A stretch of DNA of 64,000 nt from Pseudomonas entomophila (GTDB taxonomy: Bacteria > Pseudomonadota > Gammaproteobacteria > Pseudomonadales > Pseudomonadaceae): assembly GCF_013523165.1 (NCBI RefSeq), contig NZ_JAAMQI010000009.1, forward strand, positions 62,001-126,000, in the 5' to 3' direction. The notes under the pieces are model-generated. The model did no database searches, had not been told where the DNA came from, and saw nothing but the letters and a program-made list of their open reading frames with translations. The position numbers and the translations under genes are program-made. Positions 18,363 to 26,711 of the stretch are shown here, piece after piece (the first letter of the stretch is position 1; every line of letters starts with the position of its first letter).

Positions 18363-18713
18363 ATGCGACGAATCCTGACGATGGGCGCGGCAATGCTGCT
18401 GGCGGGGTGTGCCTCCTCGGTGATGCAAGAGGCGCGTCTGCGTGCGCCGGACGCCCGCATGGACTCGGCCAAGCCGCCGGTGCAGGTCGCCCAGTGCATC
18501 CAGTACAGCTGGCAGGACGAGCGCACCTTCGGGGTGGACGCCAGTGGTTACTTGGAAGCACGCGAGGCAGGGGTGTACACCGTGCATGTGCGCGATGCCG
18601 AGGTGTTCGTGGATGTGCGGCCGCAGGCCGGGGGCAGCCAGGTCGACTTCTATGCCCAGCGCCAGGAGGGCGCCGCGTTGCAGCGTCGTGCGACGGCCGC
18701 CACCTGCCTGTGA
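18363..18713 (+). CDS. Small lipoprotein of unknown function
   Basis: 116 aa. The lipobox LLAGC lies about residue 14 after a short hydrophobic signal (ILTMGAAMLLAGC), so it should be lipid-anchored. GAGGAG stands 9 bp before ATG 18363, which favours that start over the upstream GTG at 18354. The mature part has two conserved-looking segments (CIQYSWQDERTFGVDAS, VYTVHVRDAEVFVDV) and a near-C-terminal Cys that may pair with the internal one. No family recognised. Divergent from the RcnB-like gene. Confidence 0.7.
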   Translation: MRRILTMGAAMLLAGCASSVMQEARLRAPDARMDSAKPPVQVAQCIQYSWQDERTFGVDASGYLEAREAGVYTVHVRDAEVFVDVRPQAGGSQVDFYAQRQEGAALQRRATAATCL

Positions 18714-18783
18714 CATCGGCGGCGTGGCCGTCAGGGGCAGGCAACCTGCGGCGAGGGCCCTGGCATGAGGGCATCGCCGGGCT

Positions 18784-19473
18784 TCAGTGATTGCTCAGCA
18801 GTCGCCGTTGCGCCGCCGCGCAGCCGTTGATCTCCACCGCCTTGAGCAGCAAGTCCCGGCGTTGCGATGAGTCCAGGTCGCCCAGCAAGCGATAGACCTC
18901 GGCCTGATAATCCCGTTGTCGACCCCACTGCATGGCCAGCCCCTGGGGACGATCACGGCTGCACTCTAGGCGTACCGCAGGCTGCGGGTAATAGGCAGCG
19001 TACAGGGTGGCCATGCCCGGGATCGCCTCCAGCGCGTCGCGGTAGCTGGCGCTGGCATTGAAGGGCGGGCACCACGTGGCGATGGCCGGGGCCGGCGGTG
19101 CGAAGCCTTGCTTCAGGCTGGCTTCCAGCAGCGGGCAGGCTGCATCGGAAATCTCGTCGGCAGGCAGGTAGTTCATGTAGTACAGCGCCAGCCGGTATTG
19201 CGCCACGGGGTGCCCCAGGCTCACGGACTTCTTCAGCAACGCCACGGCGGTCGGCAGCGTGCGCGCCATGGCCTGGCCTTGTCGGCTCAACTCGGGGTCG
19301 TTGTCCGCCGTCTGCAAGGGGCTGGCATCGTTTGGCACGTCAGCCTGCTCCAGCAGTGGCAGCGCCTGCCGGTAGAGCAGGTCGGCATGCGCGTCGATGC
19401 GCACGTCCATGGCCGAAGCGGCCACCGGCATCAGGACGGCCAGCAGGGCGGGAGCCACCCGGGCCACCGTCAC
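18784..19473 (-). CDS. Secreted Sel1-like repeat protein
   Basis: 229 aa with a signal peptide (ALLAVLMPVAASA). The middle carries SEL1/TPR-like helical units: ALLKKSVSLGHPVAQYRLAL followed by YYMNYLPADEISDAACPLLE. Cys residues in the mature part (ACPLLE, TWCPPF, LECSRD, NGCAAA) suggest periplasmic disulfides. Sel1 repeats mediate protein contacts; the partner is unknown. Monocistronic by appearance. Confidence 0.65.
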   Translation of the reverse strand: MTVARVAPALLAVLMPVAASAMDVRIDAHADLLYRQALPLLEQADVPNDASPLQTADNDPELSRQGQAMARTLPTAVALLKKSVSLGHPVAQYRLALYYMNYLPADEISDAACPLLEASLKQGFAPPAPAIATWCPPFNASASYRDALEAIPGMATLYAAYYPQPAVRLECSRDRPQGLAMQWGRQRDYQAEVYRLLGDLDSSQRRDLLLKAVEINGCAAAQRRLLSNH

Positions 19474-19714
19474 AGGCAGGTCCGCTGGGCAGGGAAGGCG
19501 CCGGCAGGGCGCTGGGACGAGCGGGCGGTGTCAGTATTCATGCGGATGTCGTGGCGCCTCGGCCTATCTGGGCTACAGGGGGCTATTCTAGCCACGCTCC
19601 CCCCGTTGCCGAAAGCCATGGCAGCCCTGATTCGGATCAGCTGAGTGGATGACGAGGGTCGCAGGTGTCCGGAAAGAGTGCGTTTGCACCCTTCCAACCG
19701 CTTTAGAGCCGGTG

Positions 19715-19741
19715 CCGATGAGCATCTGCTCCGCTCATCGG
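19715..19741. terminator. Hairpin beyond the 3' end of the LysE gene
   Basis: Nine-bp perfect stem CCGATGAGC / GCTCATCGG with a 9-nt loop, 8 bp past the lysE-type stop codon (minus strand). No T-run, so an intrinsic terminator is only possible. The rest of 19474-19714 shows nothing clear. Confidence 0.4.
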
Positions 19742-19749
19742 TCTGTCCG

Positions 19750-20424
19750 TCATGAAACCGGGGCCAGCGCCAGATGCAGGTTGTGGAGCAGCCCCACCAC
19801 GGCCATCAGCAGCAGCGCCCCACCCGAGACCAGGCTCACAGAGTGCGCATGGCGTGCTGAAGCCAGTCGGTGGGCGATGAGCACGTACAGGCTCAGCACC
19901 GACAGATCGACCAGCACCCAGACCCCGGTCAGTACGGCCAGGCTGGTCTCGAACGTGTCGGTCACGTGAAGGAATTGCGCGAAGAAGGCCACGAAGAACA
20001 GGATGTCCTTGGGGTTGCAGAGGCCGACCACGAACCCTTGTCGCACCCCGCTGGATCTGGCCGGCGCCTGCGGATCGGCCAGCGACGCCGACACGTCGGA
20101 CACACGAGGGCGGTTCAGACTGCCACGCACGGCGTCCAGGCCCAGGTACCCCATGTACAGACAGCCCACCAGGCTCAGCCCGCTGAGCCAGGCCGCATCG
20201 AGCGCTGCGCCCGCGACGATCGTCCAGGCCGCCACTGCGATCAGCACCAGCGAGGCCGCATTGCTGCCCAGGGCGGTCAGAAGCGCCTGCCAGGCGCCGT
20301 TGCGGGTAGCGGCCGTGAGCACCAGCGCGACGACCGGCCCCGGTGTGGCGATCAGCAGCAGAACGGTCAAGGCATAGGTGCAAAGCAGGGCGGTATTCAC
20401 AGCGGCTGATACTCCAGGCGGCAT
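19750..20424 (-). CDS. LysE/RhtB-family amino-acid exporter
   Basis: 224-aa inner-membrane protein with six hydrophobic segments. The N-terminal LLLIATPGPVVALVLTAATRNG carries the family's P-G-P motif, and GVRQGFVVGLCNPKDILFFVAFFAQF is the conserved G-x-x-x-G...NPK block. These proteins export amino acids or metabolites. ATG 20424 gives the usual N-terminus; longer in-frame starts add a non-conserved leader. Divergent from a LysR-type gene (20565), the classical regulator-exporter layout. Confidence 0.85.
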   Translation of the reverse strand: MPPGVSAAVNTALLCTYALTVLLLIATPGPVVALVLTAATRNGAWQALLTALGSNAASLVLIAVAAWTIVAGAALDAAWLSGLSLVGCLYMGYLGLDAVRGSLNRPRVSDVSASLADPQAPARSSGVRQGFVVGLCNPKDILFFVAFFAQFLHVTDTFETSLAVLTGVWVLVDLSVLSLYVLIAHRLASARHAHSVSLVSGGALLLMAVVGLLHNLHLALAPVS

Positions 20425-20564
20425 CACGGGCGCTTTTCGAGGGCGCACAAGAGGGAGGTCGAGAAGGCTCGACCCGAGGCCGGCATTTTCGGGTGCTGGA
20501 GCCACGCTGTAAAAGACCTGGAACTGGGCCTGATGATAAGTATGGCTAATGGTAAAGTCGCCCC

Positions 20565-21500
20565 ATGTCAGAACGTATCCCCGCCCTGCAAGCCCTGCGT
20601 GCCTTCGAGGTAGCGGCTCGCCATGGGTCCTTCACGCGCGCCGCCGAGCAGTTGTGCATCAGCCAAGGCGCGATCAGCCAGCACGTCAAGACCGTGGAGG
20701 CGATGTTCGGCTGCGCCTTGTTCGAGCGTCGTGGCCCTAGGCTGAGGCTGACCGAGCACGGCCGATCGCTGGCCACGCAATTGGGGGCCGGGTTCGCCTT
20801 GATCGAAGACGCCTGCGCGGTGCTCAAGCACGAGCGGCATGGCATCCGGCTCAAGGCACCGTCTACGGTGAGCGTGCGCTGGCTGTTGCGGGCGCTGGAC
20901 ACCTTTCGCCAGCAGGCCGACGGGTTCGCGGTGCACTTGTCGAGCGTGTGGATGGACGTCGACCAGGTGGACTTCCAGAGCGAGCCTTACGACTGCGCTG
21001 TCCTGCTGGGCGGCCCCAAGGGGCACGGCGGTGCCGACAGCCTGGCGCTGTTCGACGAGTGGCTGGTGCCCGTCTGCAGCCCACGGTACCCGATCGATGC
21101 GCACCTGGGCCTGGCGGCCTTGAACCGGTGCCAGCTGCTGCACCCCTCACTCGACCGACGCGATTGGCGCCGCTGGCTGGCCGCCGTCGATGGCACGGGG
21201 GTCGAGGTCACACGCGGGCAGGTGTTCGACACGCTCGACCAGGGCATCAGCGCCGCTGTTCAGGGGCTTGGTGTGTCGGTGGTGGACCTGGCATTGGTCA
21301 GCGACGAACTGGCCTGTGGCCGCCTGGTCATGCCCTTCCGGCAGGCCGTGGCCACGGGCGATGGCTACCGCCTGCACTGGCCAGGCGGCAGCCCCAAGCG
21401 CGCGGCGCTCCACCGCCTGGGCGACTTTCTGCAGCGATGCCCGCCGGCCATGATGACCGACGGGATCGAGTGGATCGGCCTGCAGGACCCGGGTCGTTAA
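20565..21500 (+). CDS. LysR-family (GcvA-like) transcriptional regulator
   Basis: 311 aa. The N-terminal winged HTH (LQALRAFEVAARHGSFTRAA, LCISQGAISQHVKTVEAMFG, LFERRGPRLRLTEHG) is characteristic of the GcvA subgroup. The effector-binding domain follows (VSVRWLLRALDTFRQ, YDCAVLLGGPKGHG). It is divergent from the LysE exporter with 140 bp between starts, so it probably controls that exporter in response to its substrate. Its last bases overlap the end of the convergent carboxypeptidase gene (21497). Confidence 0.88.
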   Translation: MSERIPALQALRAFEVAARHGSFTRAAEQLCISQGAISQHVKTVEAMFGCALFERRGPRLRLTEHGRSLATQLGAGFALIEDACAVLKHERHGIRLKAPSTVSVRWLLRALDTFRQQADGFAVHLSSVWMDVDQVDFQSEPYDCAVLLGGPKGHGGADSLALFDEWLVPVCSPRYPIDAHLGLAALNRCQLLHPSLDRRDWRRWLAAVDGTGVEVTRGQVFDTLDQGISAAVQGLGVSVVDLALVSDELACGRLVMPFRQAVATGDGYRLHWPGGSPKRAALHRLGDFLQRCPPAMMTDGIEWIGLQDPGR

Positions 21501-22645
21501 CGCAGCGCGTCGACCAGTTGGCCGAGGGTGTTGAGTACTGCGCCAGCCAGGGCCTTGGAGCGCTCGCCTGACCAGCCGGTGAGGGCGTTGGGGGCGTCGT
21601 CATGGTCCTTGAACGGCATTTCCAGGGTCAGCGCCAGGCAGTCGTAGGCTTGCCCTACCGCATTGCAGGCCAAGGCCAGGTTGGCGTGCCCCGGTTGGTC
21701 GCGCAGGTAGCCATGGGTGGTCTGGAAGTCCTGGGTGACGGCGCAGAGCGTCTCGCGAAAGCGTGTTTCCAGCTCGGCGATGCGGGGCGTGTAGCCCGGA
21801 TTGCCTTCGCAGGCGGCCACGAAGACGTGTGGGATTTCTTCGTCACCGTGCACATCGATGAAGGCATCCACACCGTATTGCTGCATCTGCGCCTTGGCGA
21901 AGAACACTTCCGGGCTGTCCTCGAGGCTGGCCTGCTGCCAGGCGCGGTTGAGGTCCACGCCCTTGAGGTTGGTGCGCAGGTGGCCATGCCAGGCACCGTC
22001 GGGGTTCATGTTGGGGATCAGGTAGAGGTCGGCCGCCTCGAGCAGGTGCCGGATGCCTGGTGTCGGCTGGACCAGCGCCTCGATCAGGCCTTCCATGAAC
22101 CATTCGGCCATGTGCTCGCCAGGGTGCTGCTGGGCGATCAGCCAGAGCTTGCGCTTGTGCGCGGCGCCATTGCCGACGCGCAGCAGGGGGATGTCCCGGC
22201 CTTCGACGCTGCGGCCGTTGGCCAGTAGCGTGGTCGCGGGATGCGCCAGGGCCTGCTCGAGCAGCCGATGATGACGCGCCCGCGGGTACGGCTCGAAGTA
22301 GGCGAACCAGGCGGTGTCGGCCTGGGCGGTCAGCTCGAAGGTCAGTGCGTGCCCATCGAAGTCACTGGTCACCCGGAACCATGCCTGCTGATCGTACGAA
22401 GCGACGGCGCGATAGCCATGCCAGGCGGTGGGGTACGACGAGTGCCCGGCGTTCTCCAGCACGAAGCGATAGACCAGGCCTGACACCAGGCCTGCGACCT
22501 TGAAATGAAACCACTGAAAATGCGCGCTGGCCGTATCGGGACGGATCCTCAGGCGAATGTCGGTGGGGTCATGGAGATCGACCACCTCGATGTTGCCAGC
22601 GTCGAAGTCGCAGTCGATGTGCAGCGGAAGCAGCGTCACGGTCAT
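21497..22645 (-). CDS. M14-family zinc carboxypeptidase (cytosolic carboxypeptidase-like)
   Basis: 382 aa, no signal peptide. An N-terminal beta domain (HFQWFHFKVAGLVSGLVYRF) typical of cytosolic carboxypeptidases precedes the M14 catalytic domain. Zinc ligands and motifs visible: QQHPGEHMAEW (H-x-x-E), IPNMNPDGAWHG, DLNRAW and DVHGDEE (third zinc His), with LTLEMPF near the end carrying the likely catalytic Glu. It removes C-terminal residues from peptides or proteins; the bacterial substrate is unknown. It converges with the LysR gene (4-bp overlap). Confidence 0.85.
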   Translation of the reverse strand: MTVTLLPLHIDCDFDAGNIEVVDLHDPTDIRLRIRPDTASAHFQWFHFKVAGLVSGLVYRFVLENAGHSSYPTAWHGYRAVASYDQQAWFRVTSDFDGHALTFELTAQADTAWFAYFEPYPRARHHRLLEQALAHPATTLLANGRSVEGRDIPLLRVGNGAAHKRKLWLIAQQHPGEHMAEWFMEGLIEALVQPTPGIRHLLEAADLYLIPNMNPDGAWHGHLRTNLKGVDLNRAWQQASLEDSPEVFFAKAQMQQYGVDAFIDVHGDEEIPHVFVAACEGNPGYTPRIAELETRFRETLCAVTQDFQTTHGYLRDQPGHANLALACNAVGQAYDCLALTLEMPFKDHDDAPNALTGWSGERSKALAGAVLNTLGQLVDALR

Positions 22646-22696
22646 GGCCAGGCTCCTGTGGCGTTTCTTGTGCCGCTACTGTACTACCGCTGCTGC

Positions 22697-23212
22697 TCAG
22701 GCCCAATAACCGAGCGCCAGTGCCGCCGCCAGGCCCAGGCCGAGGGTCAGCAGGCCGCCACCGAGCGAGAAGGCTGCGCGGCCGTGCCGGTACCAGCCGT
22801 CCGCGCCAAGCTGGCGCACACTGTCGGCCAGGCTGCGCCAGTGCAGTTCGATCGCGTGAAAGGCCTGCAGATGGTCGGGGTGAGCATCCAGCCAGCGACG
22901 AAAGTCGATGCGCTCGCACGTGGTCACCTCAGGGCTCTGCAGCCGCACGTACCACTGGCCGGCGCAACGCGTGGCCGGATCGTGCGCGGGGTGCATGGTG
23001 CGCAGGGCCTGTAGCAGCAGGTGCTCGACGTCCTGTACCGACAGGCCGAGGCGCTCGCCGATCTGGCGGAAATCCAGCCCATCCAGCGTGCTGAACAGCC
23101 ACACCTGCTGCACCCGGCGAGGCAGTTGTCCGAAGCTGTGCACGCAGGCGGCCTCCGCGAAGGGGGCAACCGTGTCCGACTCAGGGCAAAACGACGACAG
23201 AAGACGCGTCAT
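22697..23212 (-). CDS. Fusion of sigma-70 region 4 and FecR-like (DUF4880) domain with a C-terminal TM helix
   Basis: 171 aa at the ATG preceded by AAGGAG (an earlier ATG at 23236 lacks this). Residues ~27-75 (FGQLPRRVQQVWLFSTLDGL, FRQIGERLGLSVQDVEHLLL) are ECF sigma region 4. Region 2 is absent, so it cannot be a normal sigma factor. Residues ~83-130 (AGQWYVRLQSPEVTTCERID, FRRWLDAHPDHLQAFHAIEL) are the DUF4880 N-domain of FecR anti-sigma factors. The C-terminus is one hydrophobic helix (GGGLLTLGLGLAAALALGYW). Inference: a membrane-tethered DNA-binding or sigma-sequestering protein. It sits by a Fur-like site and a Fur-regulated sRNA, hinting at iron control. Confidence 0.75.
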   Translation of the reverse strand: MTRLLSSFCPESDTVAPFAEAACVHSFGQLPRRVQQVWLFSTLDGLDFRQIGERLGLSVQDVEHLLLQALRTMHPAHDPATRCAGQWYVRLQSPEVTTCERIDFRRWLDAHPDHLQAFHAIELHWRSLADSVRQLGADGWYRHGRAAFSLGGGLLTLGLGLAAALALGYWA

Positions 23213-23271
23213 GTGCAGCTCCTTGCTCAAAGGCACGGTGAAACGAAGTCCAGGCCCGACGCACCGAAAAG

Positions 23272-23290
23272 GCGATTGATTCTCAAGTGC
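23272..23290 (-). promoter_or_regulatory. Possible Fur box upstream of the sigma4-FecR gene
   Basis: Minus strand TTGAGAATCAATCG resembles the core TGAGAATCATT of Fur boxes and lies ~65 bp before the start at 23212. A weaker match than the site at 23509. Confidence 0.35.
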
Positions 23291-23386
23291 TGACAGGGGA
23301 AACGTTGCAACATCCGTTCACGAAATGATCGAGGCTTGTTATCATCGCCCTCAAAACGGTCACCTGCCTTCATTAGCCTGAAGTGC

Positions 23387-23415
23387 CAAAAAAAAGACCC
23401 AGCAAGAGCCGGGTC
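23387..23415 (-). terminator. Rho-independent terminator of the PrrF-like RNA
   Basis: On the minus strand GACCCGGC TCTT GCTGGGTC followed by eight T. No protein gene on that strand ends nearby; the closest upstream one stops at 23600. Confidence 0.88.
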
Positions 23416-23505
23416 AAAAACCGTGATTAGCCTGATGAGGAGATAATCTGAACGTCCGACCTGAAGGCGTTCGGATTACCCAGCGGATCTCTCGATCCGC
23501 TGGGT
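23388..23505 (-). ncRNA. prrF: Fur-regulated small RNA, PrrF-like
   Basis: About 118 nt on the minus strand. It starts just after a sigma70 promoter with Fur box and folds a strong 5' hairpin (12-bp stem ACCCAGCGGATC / GATCCGCTGGGT, 23478-23505). An unpaired middle contains CTCCTCATCAGGCTAATCAC, which I recognise as the seed-like core of Pseudomonas PrrF, and a Rho-independent terminator closes it. PrrF RNAs, with Hfq, repress iron-rich proteins (SodB, TCA enzymes) when iron is scarce. Architecture and length fit; the family call is from memory of the core and should be confirmed. Confidence 0.75.
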
Positions 23506-23508
23506 GCA

Positions 23509-23536
23509 ATAATAATCGTTATCATTTAGTCGTCAA
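23509..23536 (-). promoter_or_regulatory. sigma70 promoter with overlapping Fur box for the sRNA
   Basis: Minus strand: -35 TTGACG (23531-23536), 16-bp spacer, -10 TATTAT (23509-23514). The spacer and -10 contain AATGATAACGATTAT, 13 of 15 positions of the central Fur consensus. Iron-loaded Fur bound here would block RNA polymerase, as expected for prrF. Confidence 0.75.
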
Positions 23537-23599
23537 ATGTTTTTTCGCCGTTCGGTGAAAATAAAGGTCGCCCAGGTGCGGCTGCCTCGCAGCGATCCT

Positions 23600-23914
23600 C
23601 TATTCCGCCACTTCTGCCTGCGCTCGAACGTGATCCAGCAGGGCGCGTGCCATGTTGATCATGTGCATCAAGGCCAGCAGCAACTCCCGGGACGAACCCT
23701 GTTGAACCCCAGCGGATTCGCCTGCTGTGGTCGCGGCACAACGCAGCAGGGTCATGGCTTGCTCCTGAGCATGCTCGGAGGTGATGTCGGGCCGCAACGT
23801 CCAGAGTGAGGCGTGGGGGTCGACCTTGGCAGCGGGTGGATTGAGATAGAAATCCAACGCCCGACGAGCGGCTTCGCTGTCCAAATCCCTTTCCAGATAT
23901 GTAGATGGTTTCAT
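23600..23914 (-). CDS. DUF6124-type small Pseudomonas protein
   Basis: 104 aa. ARRALDFYLNPPAAKV near the N-terminus and LWTLRPDITSEHAQEQAMTL in the middle match the layout I know from Pseudomonas DUF6124 proteins (ALDHYLNPP...LF-V-PD). The C-terminal half is helical (ELLLALMHMINMARALLDHV). Function unknown; often found next to regulators. It is divergent from the XRE/S24 gene and upstream of the sRNA promoter. Confidence 0.65.
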   Translation of the reverse strand: MKPSTYLERDLDSEAARRALDFYLNPPAAKVDPHASLWTLRPDITSEHAQEQAMTLLRCAATTAGESAGVQQGSSRELLLALMHMINMARALLDHVRAQAEVAE

Positions 23915-24044
23915 CCTGTTACCTTTGATTGCCTAGCAGGAAAATACGAGGGCTTCATACTAATACCTTGCGTATTCCATGCGGCAATCAAAATAATACA
24001 TTATGTGTATTGAGCGCCGATCGGCAGCCCGTATCGTGCCTGCC

Positions 24045-24704
24045 ATGGAAAAATGGATTGCCTTGGTCAAGGCCAAGATGCGTGAACTCGACATCACGCA
24101 AGAAAAACTCGCCGAACGTGTGGGCGTCACCCAGGGCGCGGTCGGGCACTGGCTGCGTCGCGAGCGGCAGCCCAAACTGGACATGATGAACGCGGTGCTC
24201 GATGCACTGGGCATGCCCCACTTGCAGGTGCGCCTGCACATCGTTCCCCAGGGTGAGCACATCGCCGAGCAGGTCACGTCCTATGGGTCCTCCACGGACG
24301 AGACCCTGAGTGCGCTGGCCGATACCATGGGCTTTCGGTACCCGGTGCTCGCCTGGCTCGAACTGCAAGGCGACCGACCGACCGACAGCCTCGTCCATCA
24401 GCTGTCCGACTACCCGGCACATGGCAAGGCCTTCTGGTTGCGGGTCGAAAGCGATGCGATGAATGCTCCGAGCGGCCTCAGCGTGCCGGAAGGCATGCTG
24501 ATCCTGGTCGACCCGGGTGTGCCGGCCGCCCCGGGCCGGCTGATCGTCGCGCGTCAGCCCGGCCTCGGTGCGGTGTTCCGGCACTGGGTCGAGGAGGGCG
24601 GGATACGTTACCTGCGCCCCCTCAACCCCATGTACCCCACGGTGGCCTGCGACCCGGCGCTGGAGATCCTCGGCGTGGTCGTGCGGGCGCACGCACGCTT
24701 CTGA
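24045..24704 (+). CDS. XRE / S24-type repressor with altered protease active site
   Basis: 219 aa. N-terminal HTH (KMRELDITQEKLAERVGVTQ, AVGHWLRRERQPKLD), then a LexA/CI-type C-terminal domain (AFWLRVESDAMN, LSVPEGMLILVDP, YLRPLNPMYPTV). In active S24 proteases the motif is GDSM; here it is SDAM (A138 for Ser), and the Lys expected in VFKxW is Arg179. It should therefore not self-cleave on RecA activation. Resembles PrtR-type regulators, but no pyocin or phage genes are adjacent. ATG 24045 gives the usual N-terminus. Convergent with liuD. Confidence 0.82.
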   Translation: MEKWIALVKAKMRELDITQEKLAERVGVTQGAVGHWLRRERQPKLDMMNAVLDALGMPHLQVRLHIVPQGEHIAEQVTSYGSSTDETLSALADTMGFRYPVLAWLELQGDRPTDSLVHQLSDYPAHGKAFWLRVESDAMNAPSGLSVPEGMLILVDPGVPAAPGRLIVARQPGLGAVFRHWVEEGGIRYLRPLNPMYPTVACDPALEILGVVVRAHARF

Positions 24705-24719
24705 AAACGCCGCCGTTCA

Positions 24720-26711
24720 TCATCGGCCCGCTGCCGTGTCCGGTGCGTCTGCGGGCACGTGCGGCGCCAGCGCCACCAGCACCTCGCCTTCGCTGACCAT
24801 GTCGCCTTCGTGGCACGCCACGGCAGTCACCGTGCCGGCAAAGGGCGCACGCACACTGTGCTCCATCTTCATGGCCTCCACGACCACCAGGGGCATGCCG
24901 GGCTCGACGCAGGCACCGACCTGCGTCATCACCCGCACGACGCTGCCGTTCATGGGTGCGACCAGGCTGCCTTGCTGCCCCTGATGCGTTTCGCGAGCAG
25001 CCTCTGCTTCGTGGCGCCGCACCGTACGGCATTCACCCTGCCAGTGCACGTGAAGCGCATCGCCCTGACGGAACACCGCCTGTCGCGTGCCGACCCCTTC
25101 GTGCTCGACCCTCAACGTGCCCTCGGCGCAGGACCCTGCCGGCAGTGAATGGGCGTCGAGCGTGACCGTCTGGGTCTGCCCCTCGCAGGTAAGCGTCAGG
25201 CAGGCCGTTTCAGGCAGCCCCAGGCGCAGCCCATCCGTTCGTGTCCATGGGCTCCAGGGGTCGCTGTCGTCGAGGCGCGCAGGGGCTGTGTCCAGCCAGG
25301 CCCGTGCGGCGATGGCCCAGAACCGCGTGCACAGCGCAGGTGTTTCGGGCAGCAAGGCCTCCTGATAGCGTGGGATGAAACCGGTGTCCAGCTCGCCTGC
25401 CGCGAACGCCGGATGCGCCAGGATCCGCCGCAGGAAGCGCGCATTGGTACGCACGCCGGCGATCATCAGCTCGTCGAGCATCGCCAACAGCCGCAGCCGG
25501 GCCTGTTCGCGGTCATCCCCCCAGGCGATGAGCTTGCCGAGCATGGGGTCGTAGTAGGGCGATACGGTGTCGCCTTCCTCGACCCCGCTGTCGACCCGCC
25601 GGCCCTCACCCGGCGCCGGTTCGCGGTAGAGCGCCAGGGTGCCGGTGGCGGGCAGGAAGTCATGGGCAGGGTCCTCGGCGTACAGCCGCACCTCGATGGC
25701 GTGCCCCTTCAAGGGGACGTCGGGCTGCGTGAGCGGCAGCGGTTCGCCACGCGCCACGCGGATCTGCCATTTCACCAGGTCCAGGCCGGTGATGGCCTCG
25801 GTCACGGGATGCTCCACCTGCAGGCGGGTGTTCATCTCCATGAAGTAGAACGCACCCCGGGCGTCGAGCAGGAACTCCACCGTGCCCGCACCGACGTAGC
25901 CGATCGCCTGTGCAGCGCGCACCGCCGCTTCCCCCATGGCTTGGCGCAAGTGGGCGTCCAGGCCGGGTGCCGGTGCTTCTTCGACGACTTTCTGGTGGCG
26001 CCGCTGGATCGAGCAGTCGCGCTCGTTCAGGTACAGGCAGTGCCCATGCTGGTCGGCGAACACCTGGATCTCCACATGCCGCGGGTCGAGCACGTAGCGC
26101 TCGAGCAGCACGCGCGCATCGCCGAACGAGGCCTGCGCCTCGCGCTGTGCAGACGCCAGGGCTTCGGCCAGGTCCGCCTCGCGCTCGACCACCTTCATGC
26201 CCTTGCCGCCACCGCCCGCGCTGGCCTTGAGCAGCACCGGGTAGCCGATCTCCTGCGCAGCCTGACGGAAGCGTTCGAGGCCTTGATCGTCGCCATGGTA
26301 GCCCGGTACCAGCGGCACGCCGGCCGTGTGCATCAGCGCCTTGGCCGCCGACTTGCTGCCCATCGCCTCGATGGCACTCGAGGGCGGCCCGAGCCAGATC
26401 AGGCCGGCCTGCTCGACCGCCCGGGCGAAGGCGGCGTTTTCCGACAGAAACCCGTAGCCGGGGTGGATCGCCTCGGCGGCACTCACCCGCGCAGCCTGCA
26501 GCAGGCGATCGATGTCCAGGTAGTTCTCGGTGGCCTTGGCGCCGCCCAGGTCGACGCACTGGTCGGCCTCACGGGCATGGCGCGCCTCGCGGTCGATGGC
26601 GCTGTGCACCGCGATGGTGGTCAGCCCCATGGCCTTGGCGGTGCGCATGATGCGGCAGGCGATTTCGCCGCGGTTGGCGATCAGGATACGGGTCAGGGGA
26701 GGGCGAGTCAT
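24720..26711 (-). CDS. liuD: Methylcrotonyl-CoA carboxylase biotin-containing subunit
   Basis: 663 aa, starting MTRPPLTRILIANRGEIACR. The biotin carboxylase domain comes first (ATP-grasp GGGGKGM, EMNTRLQVEHPVTE), followed by a linker and a C-terminal biotinyl domain with EAMKMEH. With LiuB it carboxylates 3-methylcrotonyl-CoA in leucine breakdown. The assignment to the leucine pathway rests on the liu gene order; the domains alone would also fit other acyl-CoA carboxylases. Its ATG overlaps the liuC stop. Confidence 0.92.
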   Translation of the reverse strand: MTRPPLTRILIANRGEIACRIMRTAKAMGLTTIAVHSAIDREARHAREADQCVDLGGAKATENYLDIDRLLQAARVSAAEAIHPGYGFLSENAAFARAVEQAGLIWLGPPSSAIEAMGSKSAAKALMHTAGVPLVPGYHGDDQGLERFRQAAQEIGYPVLLKASAGGGGKGMKVVEREADLAEALASAQREAQASFGDARVLLERYVLDPRHVEIQVFADQHGHCLYLNERDCSIQRRHQKVVEEAPAPGLDAHLRQAMGEAAVRAAQAIGYVGAGTVEFLLDARGAFYFMEMNTRLQVEHPVTEAITGLDLVKWQIRVARGEPLPLTQPDVPLKGHAIEVRLYAEDPAHDFLPATGTLALYREPAPGEGRRVDSGVEEGDTVSPYYDPMLGKLIAWGDDREQARLRLLAMLDELMIAGVRTNARFLRRILAHPAFAAGELDTGFIPRYQEALLPETPALCTRFWAIAARAWLDTAPARLDDSDPWSPWTRTDGLRLGLPETACLTLTCEGQTQTVTLDAHSLPAGSCAEGTLRVEHEGVGTRQAVFRQGDALHVHWQGECRTVRRHEAEAARETHQGQQGSLVAPMNGSVVRVMTQVGACVEPGMPLVVVEAMKMEHSVRAPFAGTVTAVACHEGDMVSEGEVLVALAPHVPADAPDTAAGR

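Noticed and set aside
22697..23212. A normal ECF sigma factor gene
   Set aside because: Region 2 is entirely missing and the rest is FecR-like with a TM helix.
23478..23505. Rho-independent terminator
   Set aside because: The strong hairpin has no T-run on either strand and sits at the expected 5' end of the sRNA.
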